64,000 nucleotides of DNA from Metabacillus sediminilitoris (GCF_009720625.1 NZ_CP046266.1:5375501-5439500); one strand, 5' to 3'. Positions 26,492-35,702 are shown, counted from the stretch's first letter. Numbers and translations are program-made. Notes: generated by a model from the sequence alone, not told the origin.

Positions 26492-27268
26492 TTACCAGCC
26501 TTTTAATATCTCTATTAAGTCGTCAAATGCTCCTTTATTAGAAAGAATCCAATCACCACGATCTAAATAATGTAGATGGCTACCATTAAAATGCGAAACT
26601 TTCAATCCTAATTCCTTCGCAAAAATAAGCTGTGCCGCTAAATCCCAAGGCCCTGATTTGGATGTGGCAAATGCTGCAAACTTACCTGTAATAACATGAA
26701 TGCTATCAATGCCTCCACAGCCAAAATAACGAATGTCAAAAGATTCCTCTGCTAATCGTTCTAAGCACTCTTTGCCAACCCAATCCCGAATGTCTCCTGA
26801 AATAAGTCCTTCCTGTAATGAAATCTCTTCCGGACTTGGTAATTTTTCATTATTTAAAAAGGCTCCATTATTTTCAATTGCATAATATAAATCATCATTC
26901 ATGACATCGAAAATATAACCAAGCTTTCCGATGTCATTTTCATAGTAAGCAATCAAAATACAAAAATGATCTTGTTGTTTCACAAAGTTTGCAGTACCGT
27001 CAATCGGATCAATGATCCAAACATGCTCTCGATTATCACTTATGATTAATTCCTGCGATTCTTCACCAATAATCATATGTGTTGGATATGCTTCGGTAAT
27101 TTTTTGAATAAGGAAATCTTGAACCATTTTATCAATATTTGTCACTAGATCCTTGCGATCTCTTTTTATTTCAATTTTTAACTCTTCTGATAGTGAACGT
27201 TTAATGATTGGAACAATTTCGTTTAACCATTCAACAATTTGATTATGCATTTTTTGTAAGTCTTCCAT
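26492..27268 (-). CDS. Inositol-monophosphatase family phosphatase
   Basis: The 258-residue enzyme has all metal-site motifs of the family: GEE at 68-70, DPIDGTANF at 87-95 and GPWDLAA at 206-212. The family hydrolyses small phosphate esters such as inositol-1-phosphate, 3'-phosphoadenosine phosphate or sugar phosphates; the choice cannot be made from sequence. It is the last gene in line behind the ABC transporter and a phosphodiesterase, which suggests it removes phosphate from the product. AGGAG precedes the ATG. Confidence 0.85.
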   Translation of the reverse strand: MEDLQKMHNQIVEWLNEIVPIIKRSLSEELKIEIKRDRKDLVTNIDKMVQDFLIQKITEAYPTHMIIGEESQELIISDNREHVWIIDPIDGTANFVKQQDHFCILIAYYENDIGKLGYIFDVMNDDLYYAIENNGAFLNNEKLPSPEEISLQEGLISGDIRDWVGKECLERLAEESFDIRYFGCGGIDSIHVITGKFAAFATSKSGPWDLAAQLIFAKELGLKVSHFNGSHLHYLDRGDWILSNKGAFDDLIEILKGW

Positions 27269-27304
27269 AGTTTCTCCTCATTTCCGATGTTAAAAAGCTT
27301 ACCA

Positions 27305-28135
27305 TTACTTGGTAAGCTTAAGTTTTTCTCTATAGTTATATAATAGACTCGGCCAATCTGTTTGAATCATATCAGCCCCTTTGTCTACAAGCTTTTGCCA
27401 ACCATGTTCCTTTCCTTTCATGATTGAAGCATCATCATCAAATCCTGCATATAAAATATTTTGATCATCAAGACGAATCGCATTAATCCAAATCAATAAA
27501 TCTTTATCTTTGATCGTTTTGATTGTTTCATCTCGGAAAAATGGACTTTCCTGATCTTCCGCAATAATTTCCATGCCAATCATATTAATATTTTTATAAG
27601 ATTCCATTTCTTCAATATCTGATAGATTTTTAATAATCGGTATAAACGAATATTTTACTTGGTGAGCATCAAGAACGTTCAACCAACTCTTTTGAACTGG
27701 AGATTTTAATAGAATTTGGTCTTCCATATTAAACTGATCAAGAAATGGGAGAAGTGTATCCCAATATTCCCAAGAACGATCAAGATTGATAAGAATGTCG
27801 CCTTTAAATGCATTCAACACATCTTCCAATTTTTCAACTTTAACATTCACAACAGTACCATTGTTATTTCGATAATTACATGAATCGATCTCACTAGAAT
27901 CCATTGTTTTTATATTGCGGTCTAGTCCTAATAACCTTTTTTCATTACCGTCATGGAAAATATAAAACTTCCCATCCGTCGAACGGATAATATCAATTTC
28001 TAAAATATCTGAACCAGATTGAACGCCTGCATGAAAAGCAGGTATTGTATTTTCAACAACATTCCCCATGCTGCTACCACGATGAACTGCAATTAAAAAT
28101 AGATTGTTTTCTAGTTTTTCTTTGATGATCTTCAT
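27305..28135 (-). CDS. Cytosolic glycerophosphodiester phosphodiesterase
   Basis: The 276-residue protein has the GDPD motifs HRGSSMGNVVENT (18-30), EIDIIRS (46-52) and HDG (61-63) of a metal-dependent TIM barrel, and no signal peptide. It should split a phosphodiester after import, giving glycerol-3-phosphate or an alcohol phosphate. It starts 12 bases after the permease gene on the same strand and is followed by the phosphatase gene. Confidence 0.88.
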   Translation of the reverse strand: MKIIKEKLENNLFLIAVHRGSSMGNVVENTIPAFHAGVQSGSDILEIDIIRSTDGKFYIFHDGNEKRLLGLDRNIKTMDSSEIDSCNYRNNNGTVVNVKVEKLEDVLNAFKGDILINLDRSWEYWDTLLPFLDQFNMEDQILLKSPVQKSWLNVLDAHQVKYSFIPIIKNLSDIEEMESYKNINMIGMEIIAEDQESPFFRDETIKTIKDKDLLIWINAIRLDDQNILYAGFDDDASIMKGKEHGWQKLVDKGADMIQTDWPSLLYNYREKLKLTK

Positions 28136-28147
28136 AATAAACCTCTT

Positions 28148-29863
28148 TTACAATATATTTTTCTTTTTGCTGCCTTTACCATAAACAAAATAAATAACAA
28201 TTGCAGATATAACCATTAAAATCACGGAATAGACAAAATTCATTGCCTTCGCATCAATCGAAGCTGTTGGATCTGTGTTATTTCGAATCACTATACCAAG
28301 AGGTTGATACAATGGATGATATAAAAACACGGTTAGATCATAATCTGCTAATAGACTATTAAAGTTTAAAGCCAGTATCGCTAAAGTTGTCGGTAAAACA
28401 ATTGGTATAATCACGCGAATAAATGTATAAAAGGAGCCCGCACCTAAATTTTTCGCTGCATCCTCAAGCGAGCTGTCGAATGAGTAATAAGCCGCCTTCA
28501 AAATCCGCAATGTAAATGGTATTTTTTCAATGACATATGCAATTAACAGCAAGCCTAATGTTCCTGTCAAAACGATATTTCCGATAATTGACATCGGTTT
28601 ATCAAAGGTGATTATTAAACCTAACGCCATTAAAATACCTGGTATTAGCCATGGGATATGAAATAAATATTCTAATGCCGTGGTTAATTTATTGTTGTAT
28701 TTATGAATTAAACGTGCAACGAATAACATCGCAGCTACTACAATGATGGCAGTTAACCCAGAATAAATAATACTTATCACAAACGGTTCATATGCTGATG
28801 CATCGGTTAAAATTTTTGCGTAATTCTCTAATGTAAAATGATCCCACGAAAGTGTTCCCGTACTGATGCTATACGTATCTGTAAAAGAGAAAATAATAAC
28901 CGCTGCAATTGGCAGCACATAGATCGCAAATAGAACATATCCAAAAAAGTGAACAATAAAGTTGGCAGCTTTATTTTCTATTTTTTGCTTCACGATTTTC
29001 GTTTTTACTTTTGAAACAGACATATAAAATCCTTTTTTCTCAGCTCTTGTTATGAAATAAAGTAAAACAATTTGTGAAACACCTAAAAAGATTGCTAACA
29101 ATGCAGCAAGATCTCTTGAGCTCATACTATTCGCAAATGTTAAAATCATTGGGCTAATCGTCTGAAAGTCTTCTCCGCCTACGATTAACGGAGCAGACAT
29201 CGCACCAAGACCTGTTGCAAATAACAAAACGGATAATGTCGTTAATACTGGTTGTAAAACAGGCAGAACAATTTTGGTGAGAATTCCCAAAGGGGATGCT
29301 CCCATATTTTTTGCTGCTTCAACCGTTTGATAATCAATGCTTTTAATGGCATTGGAAAGAAAGATAATATGATTTGTCGTGCAAGCAAAGGTCATTACAA
29401 ACACAACCGCAGGATAACCGACAAACCAATCCGGATTCATATTAGGAAAGATTTTCACTAATAATGTCGTTAAAAATCCTGTATTTCCGTAAATAAATTG
29501 GTATCCAGCTACTAAAATGAGTCCCCCATAGATCATGGTTGTAAAATACCCGAGTCTTAAGATTTTGGCACCTTTGATGTCAAAATAATCTGTAACTAAC
29601 ACTAGGAAAATGCCAACGATGTTTACAGTGAAAACTAATGTAATCCCTAATAGAAAGCTATTAGCTAAACTTTTCATTGCTCTTTCAGATGATAACAATT
29701 TTTGAAATGGCTCTAAGGAAAAGACACCCTCTGCAAAAAATGTTGTATAAAGAATATTTACATTTGGGAGAATGAGAAAGGTTGTAATAAACCAAGTGAG
29801 AATGATCCCGACAACCCAAAGATAGAGTTTATTTTGAATATGAGTGTTTATAAATTTATTCAT
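28148..29863 (-). CDS. ABC transporter permease, double-length
   Basis: The 571-residue protein has about twelve membrane segments and two EAA loops (EAAKNMGASPLGILTKIVLP near 190 and EDAAKNLGAGSFYTFIRVIIP near 475), so both permease units are in one chain, as in FbpB/PhnU-type importers. AGGAG precedes the ATG and the ATPase gene ends ten bases upstream, so they are co-translated. Confidence 0.88.
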   Translation of the reverse strand: MNKFINTHIQNKLYLWVVGIILTWFITTFLILPNVNILYTTFFAEGVFSLEPFQKLLSSERAMKSLANSFLLGITLVFTVNIVGIFLVLVTDYFDIKGAKILRLGYFTTMIYGGLILVAGYQFIYGNTGFLTTLLVKIFPNMNPDWFVGYPAVVFVMTFACTTNHIIFLSNAIKSIDYQTVEAAKNMGASPLGILTKIVLPVLQPVLTTLSVLLFATGLGAMSAPLIVGGEDFQTISPMILTFANSMSSRDLAALLAIFLGVSQIVLLYFITRAEKKGFYMSVSKVKTKIVKQKIENKAANFIVHFFGYVLFAIYVLPIAAVIIFSFTDTYSISTGTLSWDHFTLENYAKILTDASAYEPFVISIIYSGLTAIIVVAAMLFVARLIHKYNNKLTTALEYLFHIPWLIPGILMALGLIITFDKPMSIIGNIVLTGTLGLLLIAYVIEKIPFTLRILKAAYYSFDSSLEDAAKNLGAGSFYTFIRVIIPIVLPTTLAILALNFNSLLADYDLTVFLYHPLYQPLGIVIRNNTDPTASIDAKAMNFVYSVILMVISAIVIYFVYGKGSKKKNIL

Positions 29864-29873
29864 TATGATTCTC

Positions 29874-30887
29874 CTAATATTGAAGTATGTCTTTTGGATT
29901 TATAAACAAGGTTACTTCGTCGCCCTCTGAATATTGAAAATTCCCATCTTCTTTCTCAATATTGATTAGGGAAGTACCCATTACCTCATATTTATATTGA
30001 GAGTATGTGCCATAAAATTCTTTTGAGTCTACTTTTGCGTGAAGTTCAACAGATTGGTTATCACTATCTAGTATTTTCGTTTTTATCTTTTCTGTTCTAA
30101 TATAATATTTTTTTGCTGAATCGAATTTAATCCCTGATCTTTTTGAAATTTCATCTATTACTTCTTCGCTGATAGAATTTGCCTCACCAATGAAATTACA
30201 GACAAACTCTGTTTTTGACTGATTGTAGATTTCCTCTGGTGTACCAACTTGCTCAACAACCCCATTATTAAAAACAGCCACACGGTCTGACAATGTTAAG
30301 GCTTCTTCTTGGTCATGTGTCACATAAACCGTGGTAATCCCTTGTTCGAGCTGCAATTTTTTCAGTTCTTTTCTTAATTGCTTTCGCAGCTTTGCGTCCA
30401 AATTTGACAAAGGCTCATCTAATACAATGATTTTTGGAGCAAGCGCCAATGCTCGCGCAATCGCAACACGTTGTTGTTGACCACCTGATAATTCAGATAC
30501 ATTTTTCATCAGCTTATCCTCTTTTAAATCGACAACTTTTGCAATTTCGTCCACGCGCTTTTTAATCTCTTCTTTTTTATATTTTTGTACTTTTAAACCA
30601 AAAGCAATGTTTTCATAAACGGACATTGTCGGGAATAGAGCATAGCTTTGAAAGACCATTCCAATTTGTCGTTTTTCAATCGGGGTATTTGTAAGATCCT
30701 CGCCATCAACGAAGATCTTCCCTTTCGTAGGGGTAATAAATCCTACTAAAGTTCGTAATGTCGTTGTTTTCCCGCAACCAGAAGGTCCTAGAAACGTGAA
30801 AAATTCACCTTCTTTTATATCTAGATTTAAATTTTGTATCGCAATAAAATCATCAAATTTTACTTGTATATCTTGGAAACTAATCAA
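29874..30887 (-). CDS. ABC transporter ATP-binding protein
   Basis: The 337-residue ATPase has Walker A GPSGCGKTT (34-42), the signature LSGGQQQR (133-140), Walker B IIVLDEP (153-159) and a C-terminal regulatory TOBE-like part (240-337), as in PotA/UgpC-type importers. The start is a TTG at 30887 with AAGGAGG seven bases upstream. Two hairpins precede it in the leader. Confidence 0.9.
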   Translation of the reverse strand: MISFQDIQVKFDDFIAIQNLNLDIKEGEFFTFLGPSGCGKTTTLRTLVGFITPTKGKIFVDGEDLTNTPIEKRQIGMVFQSYALFPTMSVYENIAFGLKVQKYKKEEIKKRVDEIAKVVDLKEDKLMKNVSELSGGQQQRVAIARALALAPKIIVLDEPLSNLDAKLRKQLRKELKKLQLEQGITTVYVTHDQEEALTLSDRVAVFNNGVVEQVGTPEEIYNQSKTEFVCNFIGEANSISEEVIDEISKRSGIKFDSAKKYYIRTEKIKTKILDSDNQSVELHAKVDSKEFYGTYSQYKYEVMGTSLINIEKEDGNFQYSEGDEVTLFINPKDILQY

Positions 30888-30909
30888 GTGATATCCTCCT
30901 TCATGATGA

Positions 30910-30974
30910 AAACCGCCAAATCCCTTCTGAATTTGACGGTTTAACCGTTTTTCTTACTAGGGGGAGTAAGAAAA
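30910..30974 (-). promoter_or_regulatory. Two leader hairpins before the ATPase gene
   Basis: On the minus strand AAACCGTCAAAT pairs with ATTTGGCGGTTT (one mismatch) and runs into TTTTC, a terminator-like hairpin placed only about 10 bases before the ribosome site. Just upstream TTTTCTTACT pairs perfectly with AGTAAGAAAA (30949-30974). The first may attenuate read-through from the binding-protein gene. Confidence 0.5.
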
Positions 30975-31008
30975 GAACGTTTTACAAATTTAAGATGTCC
31001 ACCTAAAA

Positions 31009-31081
31009 GGCAGGACTGAAGGGAAGCGAGTAGGATTCTTCCGCTCAGTCCTGCCTTGATTAACCGTAAGGCTAATCAAGG
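31009..31081. repeat. Adjacent perfect inverted repeats
   Basis: GGCAGGACTGA (31009-31019) pairs with TCAGTCCTGCC (31045-31055), and CTTGATTA (31055-31062) pairs with TAATCAAG (31073-31080). They lie between the ATPase leader and the hairpin repeats. Confidence 0.55.
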
Positions 31082-31084
31082 CAG

Positions 31085-31197
31085 CTCTTAGACCCTCTAG
31101 TTCATAAGCCAATCATGTATTAAAGGTAAGATACACCATCTATTCATAATCGTCTTTTGCTTTCCGGGTCTTAACAAGGCGCTTCCGCTTTTCTATT
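31085..31197 (-). repeat. Stop-abutting hairpin repeat, diverged copy
   Basis: Read on the minus strand it has the AAAAGCGGAAGCGCCTTG end, an AGACCC/GGGTCT stem like copy 1, and a decayed right arm. It lies in line with two fresher copies. Confidence 0.65.
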
Positions 31198-31322
31198 GTC
31201 TAGCTCCAGCGCCTAGCCCCTCGGGCTCATAAGCCACTTCATAATTGAAGGCAAAGAACGCCTTCTATTATGAATCGTCTTATGCCTGTCAGGGCTGTTC
31301 GAGGCGCTTCCGCTTTTCTATT
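31198..31322 (-). repeat. Stop-abutting hairpin repeat, tandem copy
   Basis: This 125-bp unit is almost identical to the next one. On the minus strand stems are AGCGCCT/AGGCGCT, CATAAG/CTTATG, TTCATAAT/ATTATGAA and GAAGGC/GCCTTC. Confidence 0.8.
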
Positions 31323-31446
31323 GTCTAGCTCCAGCGCCTAGCCCCTCGGGCTCATAAGCCACTTCATAATTGAAGGCAAAGAACGCCTTCTATTATGAAT
31401 CGTCTTATGCCTGTCGGGGCTGTTCAAGGCGCTTCCGCTTTTCTTA
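31323..31446 (-). repeat. Stop-abutting hairpin repeat, copy touching the binding-protein stop
   Basis: The unit begins on the minus strand within three bases of the stop codon of the solute-binding protein. It keeps AGCCCC/GGGGCT, CATAAG/CTTATG and TTCATAAT/ATTATGAA. Near identity to the previous unit points to a recent duplication. Confidence 0.8.
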
Positions 31447-31447
31447 C

Positions 31448-32527
31448 TTAAAAGATTTCTAATTCTATTTTTTCTACCCAATCGTCAATATGTTCAGAGA
31501 TGAACGTGTAATCCATTTCTTGAATAATTGTCATTTCACGAATTTGTTTCATTTTTTCTGTTGCTTTTTCAACTGCTTTTGTATTTACAGGTAAAGAACC
31601 AAATTGTTCAGCCCATGCACCTTGAACTTCCGCACTGCCAAACCAGTTAATAAATTCTTCTGCTGCTGCAGTATCTTGATCTTTCCCTTTATTAATGATT
31701 CCAACTTGCTCAACAGTTGTTGGTACACCTACTTCTGGTGAAACGATGCCCGCTTCAAAACCAAATTCTTCTTCGATACCAGGTAAACCACTTGAATATG
31801 TGAATGAAATTGGAACTTTTCCTGAAGCTAGGTTTGCGTTAGCATCTTCTCCTTCTGGCGTTTTATAGCCATTTTCAAAGAATGCTTCGATTTCTTTCCA
31901 ACCTTCTTCAGATATATCTAACTCGCCATTCTTATCTACATGTCTCATTAACATTCCATAAACAACAGAGCGATTTGTTCCTCCACCTAAATCACCAGGT
32001 ACATGATATTTCCCTTTAAATTCTTCGTTTTCGATTAAGTCTGTCCAATCTTTAGGAGCTGTTTCTTCTGTATAAACATCTTTGTTATAAATCATAAAAA
32101 TTCTTTGTTCTACAAGCGGATGGTAGTAATTGTCTTTTTCACTTGAGCCTTCTGGAATTTCAGCCGTCCATACCGGTTCAAATGGAACAAGTAAGTCATT
32201 TGATTTTAACGTTTCAAAGTTCATTTGATTTAAACCAAAAACAACATCTGCTAAAGGATTGTTCTTCTCAGAGACGATACGATTTAAAAGATCTCCACCG
32301 CCAGCTTCTACAAGCTCAAGCTCAAAACCTGCTTCAGCAGCTTTTTCAGTTAACCAATCTCCACGGCCTTCAGATAATGAGTTTGAATAAACAACAAGTG
32401 ATTTCTTTTCATCTTTTTGTTCTGTTGCTGTATCTTTTTCTGCTGAATTGTTACCCATACAACCTGCTAAAATGCTTGCGACCAACATGAATGCCACTAC
32501 GAGTAGAAATGGTTTTTTTGCTTTCAT
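31448..32527 (-). CDS. ABC transporter solute-binding lipoprotein
   Basis: The 359-residue protein has a lipoprotein signal with ILAGC (Cys23 would carry the lipid) and a binding-protein fold of the iron/2-aminoethylphosphonate type (LVVYSNSLSEG at the domain start; GEDANANLASGKVPISFTYSSG). It should deliver substrate to the permease encoded downstream, although 560 bases with repeats separate the two. AAAGGAG precedes the ATG. It has its own promoter and operator-like site. Confidence 0.87.
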   Translation of the reverse strand: MKAKKPFLLVVAFMLVASILAGCMGNNSAEKDTATEQKDEKKSLVVYSNSLSEGRGDWLTEKAAEAGFELELVEAGGGDLLNRIVSEKNNPLADVVFGLNQMNFETLKSNDLLVPFEPVWTAEIPEGSSEKDNYYHPLVEQRIFMIYNKDVYTEETAPKDWTDLIENEEFKGKYHVPGDLGGGTNRSVVYGMLMRHVDKNGELDISEEGWKEIEAFFENGYKTPEGEDANANLASGKVPISFTYSSGLPGIEEEFGFEAGIVSPEVGVPTTVEQVGIINKGKDQDTAAAEEFINWFGSAEVQGAWAEQFGSLPVNTKAVEKATEKMKQIREMTIIQEMDYTFISEHIDDWVEKIELEIF

Positions 32528-32644
32528 TCTTTTTCTCCTTTTGTAAGATCATTGTTTGTTATGCCGAAATATTCTGTATGATTGGAACATAAATGATTGC
32601 ATCTCTTTGTTGCTTATCGTTTTATTGTGCCCTCCTTCATTTTT

Positions 32645-32704
32645 TTGGAACGTGTCAATTTTTAATTACAATTTCATTATATTTGGGCAATAAATGAGCG
32701 TCAA
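32645..32704 (-). promoter_or_regulatory. Promoter and operator-like dyad of the binding-protein gene
   Basis: On the minus strand TTGACG (32704-32699) and TATAAT (32681-32676) are 17 bases apart. The imperfect dyad TTGACACGTTCCAA (32658-32645), with a central CG as in LacI-family operators, begins 17 bases after the -10. The same motif is found before the secreted phosphodiesterase gene. Confidence 0.65.
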
Positions 32705-32813
32705 TACGATTTACCGTTGTTTAACACTACATTTACAAAGGTTTACGTTCTTTACAATTCAATTAATCTATTAAATATGACATGTTATAGCATCATACTT
32801 TGCGTTTACAGAA

Positions 32814-32938
32814 CAAAGCGCAAGCTCTAGCTGTAGACTATGAGGGACTATGTGATTGCTTCAAAAACGCGACGTCCTGTGCTTTGGAGTTGAACGTCGC
32901 GCTCTTATCAACAGTTCAAGAATTTTATCGTATCCTAA
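32814..32938 (+). repeat. Decayed hairpin-repeat remnant
   Basis: AAGCGCAAGC is followed after about 45 bases by ACGCGACGTCCTGT, the same piece as in the long copy at 12403. GCGACGT and ACGTCGC form a short hairpin here. Confidence 0.45.
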
Positions 32939-32943
32939 ACGAC

Positions 32944-32991
32944 AAAAAAGGCTGCTTCAAAACTGGTTTATTCCATACTTTGAAGCAGCCT
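32944..32991 (-). terminator. Terminator of the secreted phosphodiesterase gene
   Basis: AGGCTGCTTCAAA pairs perfectly with TTTGAAGCAGCCT (13 bp); the minus strand continues TTTTTTG. Confidence 0.88.
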
Positions 32992-33037
32992 GTACACCTT
33001 ATTTATTATTCATTCTTAAATCTACAAACAGTCAACC

Positions 33038-34441
33038 TCACTTCTGCAAATCAAACTGAATGTAGTCCAGCTGATGATAACTAGGTGTTGTTATATTGAC
33101 AACAAATGTATGACTGCCTTTTTCTAAATATCTATACTCCCATTCCTGAAGCTCGAATGCACGAGTATTAGTGGTGTTTCTTACCTCAATCTGTTCGCTG
33201 GACTCTCCATCCCAATCCAACTTGATCGTACCAGCTGGAGAAACGGCTGCAGACAAACGCCCAGAGATTTTATACATGCCAGATTGATTAATATTCACTT
33301 CATATTTTGCCCATTCACCTGCCATGTTTGTCTTTACAACAGTCGCACCATCTCTGTCTGCGACATCGATCCAGTCTGGGCTTGACGGGTCATCACGGTT
33401 TGGATCGAGATCATAATAACCGATACCCTGTCCACCTGATATATAGTCCTCCGCCTGAACACGGACTGTGCGATTACCTTTTTGCGACTCCCAGTGCTTC
33501 ATGTTACCACCGTCTCGCCAATAATCCAGAGCCTCGACATTGTCAGTTTGCATGATGTTCGCACCGAGATTCGTTACAGCCTTCCATCCAAGGTTTACAT
33601 CCCTCAGTGAAGCTTCGTCCGTGTATTTTGCAGCAAGTCCATTCCACATGACGTTTACAAAAACTCGACTATTCTTTTGAATTTGACGTACTTTCTCAGG
33701 TTGAATTTGTGGATCTGATAGTTCGTCAAAAACAACCTCGTATGCTACTGGCTGTCGTTCAGGGAACGAATCAACAGCATTAGCATTGTGGTCTTTGATA
33801 ATGTGCATATATAGAATTTCTGGATCCTTTGCCATGAAAGCTGCTGCATCCTCAACATTTGAACTTCCCTTAAACAGACCATGATCAACGGTATTGGTTT
33901 TGACAAGCACGTCGTACATGCTTTCGCGGATGTCCCAGCCTTTATCAAGATTAACGATGGCACGATCCTTAGCTACTAGCATTGCCTCCTCAAGTGTAGG
34001 TACTGTGTGCTCAGTTAGTGCTGCTGTAGCACCGCCAAGACCTTCTTTTAAACGAAGCTCCTTAATTTGGGCTAATGTGAAGTCACTGACCTTACCTTTG
34101 CCATTGGTTGTGCGATCTACGGTTTCGTCATGCATTAACACAGGTACACCGTCAGCTGTCAAACGAACATCAATTTCGACGATTTCAGCGCCGTCCTCGA
34201 TTGCTTCTTCGATTGCGCCTAGTGAGTTTTCAGGGTAATCACGCCACTGGCCACGGTGCGCCGTAATCATCAAGTCGGCATTTTTATGATGATCTAATAG
34301 CTTTGAATGTAGCTTTTGAAAAGCCTTACTATCTTCTGTTTGAAATTGATTTGCACCTCTGGCATCTGCTTGTTGCGCCGTTCCTACATTTGTAATCGTT
34401 GTCGCGACTAGCCCTAATAAAAATAGTTTTTTCCATTTCAT
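33038..34441 (-). CDS. Secreted glycerophosphodiester phosphodiesterase with CBM
   Basis: The 467-residue protein has a signal peptide (MKWKKLFLLGLVATTITNVG, cleavage near Ala27), a GDPD domain with HRGQWRDYPENS (62-73), EIDVRLT (89-95) and HDETVDRTTNG (104-114), and a C-terminal family-6-like carbohydrate-binding domain from about 328 (VRVQAEDYISGG to the end). It may cut glycerophosphodiesters or teichoic acids outside the cell while bound to a glycan. Its promoter shares an operator with the ABC binding-protein gene. Confidence 0.87.
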   Translation of the reverse strand: MKWKKLFLLGLVATTITNVGTAQQADARGANQFQTEDSKAFQKLHSKLLDHHKNADLMITAHRGQWRDYPENSLGAIEEAIEDGAEIVEIDVRLTADGVPVLMHDETVDRTTNGKGKVSDFTLAQIKELRLKEGLGGATAALTEHTVPTLEEAMLVAKDRAIVNLDKGWDIRESMYDVLVKTNTVDHGLFKGSSNVEDAAAFMAKDPEILYMHIIKDHNANAVDSFPERQPVAYEVVFDELSDPQIQPEKVRQIQKNSRVFVNVMWNGLAAKYTDEASLRDVNLGWKAVTNLGANIMQTDNVEALDYWRDGGNMKHWESQKGNRTVRVQAEDYISGGQGIGYYDLDPNRDDPSSPDWIDVADRDGATVVKTNMAGEWAKYEVNINQSGMYKISGRLSAAVSPAGTIKLDWDGESSEQIEVRNTTNTRAFELQEWEYRYLEKGSHTFVVNITTPSYHQLDYIQFDLQK

Positions 34442-34480
34442 TTTTCTTCACTCCTCGATATTTTGTGATCAACACACTTT

Positions 34481-34537
34481 TTTGAACGTGTCATTTTTGG
34501 ACAATTTCACTATATTATCGAGATGAATTACAATCAA
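34481..34537 (-). promoter_or_regulatory. Promoter and operator-like dyad of the secreted phosphodiesterase gene
   Basis: On the minus strand TTGATT (34537-34532) and TATAGT (34514-34509) are 17 bases apart. The motif ATGACACGTTCAAA (34494-34481) lies 14 bases after the -10. It aligns with the site at 32645-32658, and TGAAATTG between the two elements is also shared. Confidence 0.65.
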
Positions 34538-34637
34538 TTATAATTTGAATATTTTAACAATCATTTACACAATAAAAGAATATTATTTACTTTTGAAATA
34601 TTATTTTTACTTATTTTAAGTCTTTTCACCCTTTCAT

Positions 34638-35606
34638 TTATTTCTTAAAGGACAAATAGTAGATTCTATTCTTTGTTGTTCCATCGCTAGGTAATTTCAG
34701 AGAATGAAGAAGTCTTGAAGCTAAATAGGGGGAGGAGATTTGTAAAAAATCTCTTGCCTTTTCATTGGTAATCTCAGATCCGCAAAGGAGAAAATAATCT
34801 TTTAGTGCAGATATATGTGCATTTTTCTCTTTGTTCTTGCATTGAGGACAGTTCCATGTACCGAATACTCTTTCCATAGGAAGATGAAGACAAGCAGGAC
34901 AAATAACTCCTTTACGCAATTCATCACAGCCAATTCCATATTGTTCAAGAATTGGTTGATCAAGAGGTGTATGTTGTTTCTTTAAAAGTTTGATCATCCT
35001 TTTAATGTCCTTAATCGAGATTCGTTCTTCAGAGTATTCTGTTTCGAGCTGAGTTAATTTTGTTGATAGAAAGTTGCGGTGAACTACTTTTTGAGGAATA
35101 GCTAAGTTTTCAGGAGATGTACGAAGAAGAGCTTTCGGATGAGTAAAAACAACGAGAGAAAGAATCGGTATTTTAGGAAATTGATGCTTTCTTAACCATT
35201 TTTTCAATTGCAGCTCTTGGCGGTTTATTTGAATGATTGGATCTTCAAAGACAGTTTCTTTACCATCCAACGTTCGAATGAGTTGATGAAAGATTGGATC
35301 TAAATAGATATCTCCTGCTATATTTTTCACCTCTAAAATAATCAAAATATTTGTAGATATGATGAATGAATCGATTTGAAAATAATGAGTAGCATCTTTT
35401 ATCCGAAGGTCGTGAAGAATGTAGTAGTCCTTGTCAGAGAGGAAGCTTAAAGGGTAGTCAAGATATGTTTCGCCTTTGAAACCTGAAAGTCTTTTTGATA
35501 AATTTTCATTCATCATTTGCATTTTCGGATGAGATGGTGGTGTCCGGCTAATTAAAAATTGTAATTTTTCTATTTGCAGAGGAATTGTACGTTCTTTTAT
35601 AATCAT
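34638..35606 (-). CDS. NERD domain protein with zinc ribbon
   Basis: The 322-residue protein has a NERD (nuclease-related) domain at about 40-150 (GFKGETYLDYPL; EVKNIAGDIYL with the restriction-fold Glu-Val-Lys) and a C-terminal zinc ribbon with CPACLH and CPQCKN (about 240-262). A role in DNA or RNA processing is likely but unproven. AAGGAGG precedes the ATG. No partner genes of a defence system are adjacent. Confidence 0.78.
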   Translation of the reverse strand: MIIKERTIPLQIEKLQFLISRTPPSHPKMQMMNENLSKRLSGFKGETYLDYPLSFLSDKDYYILHDLRIKDATHYFQIDSFIISTNILIILEVKNIAGDIYLDPIFHQLIRTLDGKETVFEDPIIQINRQELQLKKWLRKHQFPKIPILSLVVFTHPKALLRTSPENLAIPQKVVHRNFLSTKLTQLETEYSEERISIKDIKRMIKLLKKQHTPLDQPILEQYGIGCDELRKGVICPACLHLPMERVFGTWNCPQCKNKEKNAHISALKDYFLLCGSEITNEKARDFLQISSPYLASRLLHSLKLPSDGTTKNRIYYLSFKK

Positions 35607-35702
35607 TTCTTGCCTCCTTGCTAGTTTTACCCGCTTAATTCGGTAGTTATAGACTTAAATCCTGCTAAAGATGAAGAAAATTTTGAAGCCAGTAAATTGA
35701 TT

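Noticed and set aside
32856..33084. Two small plus-strand frames
   Set aside because: They cover a decayed repeat, a terminator and the end of the phosphodiesterase gene on the other strand.
24115..34441. Genomic island with defined ends
   Set aside because: Composition of the regulator gene looks more AT-rich, but I see no integrase, tRNA, direct-repeat boundaries or transposase to support an island.
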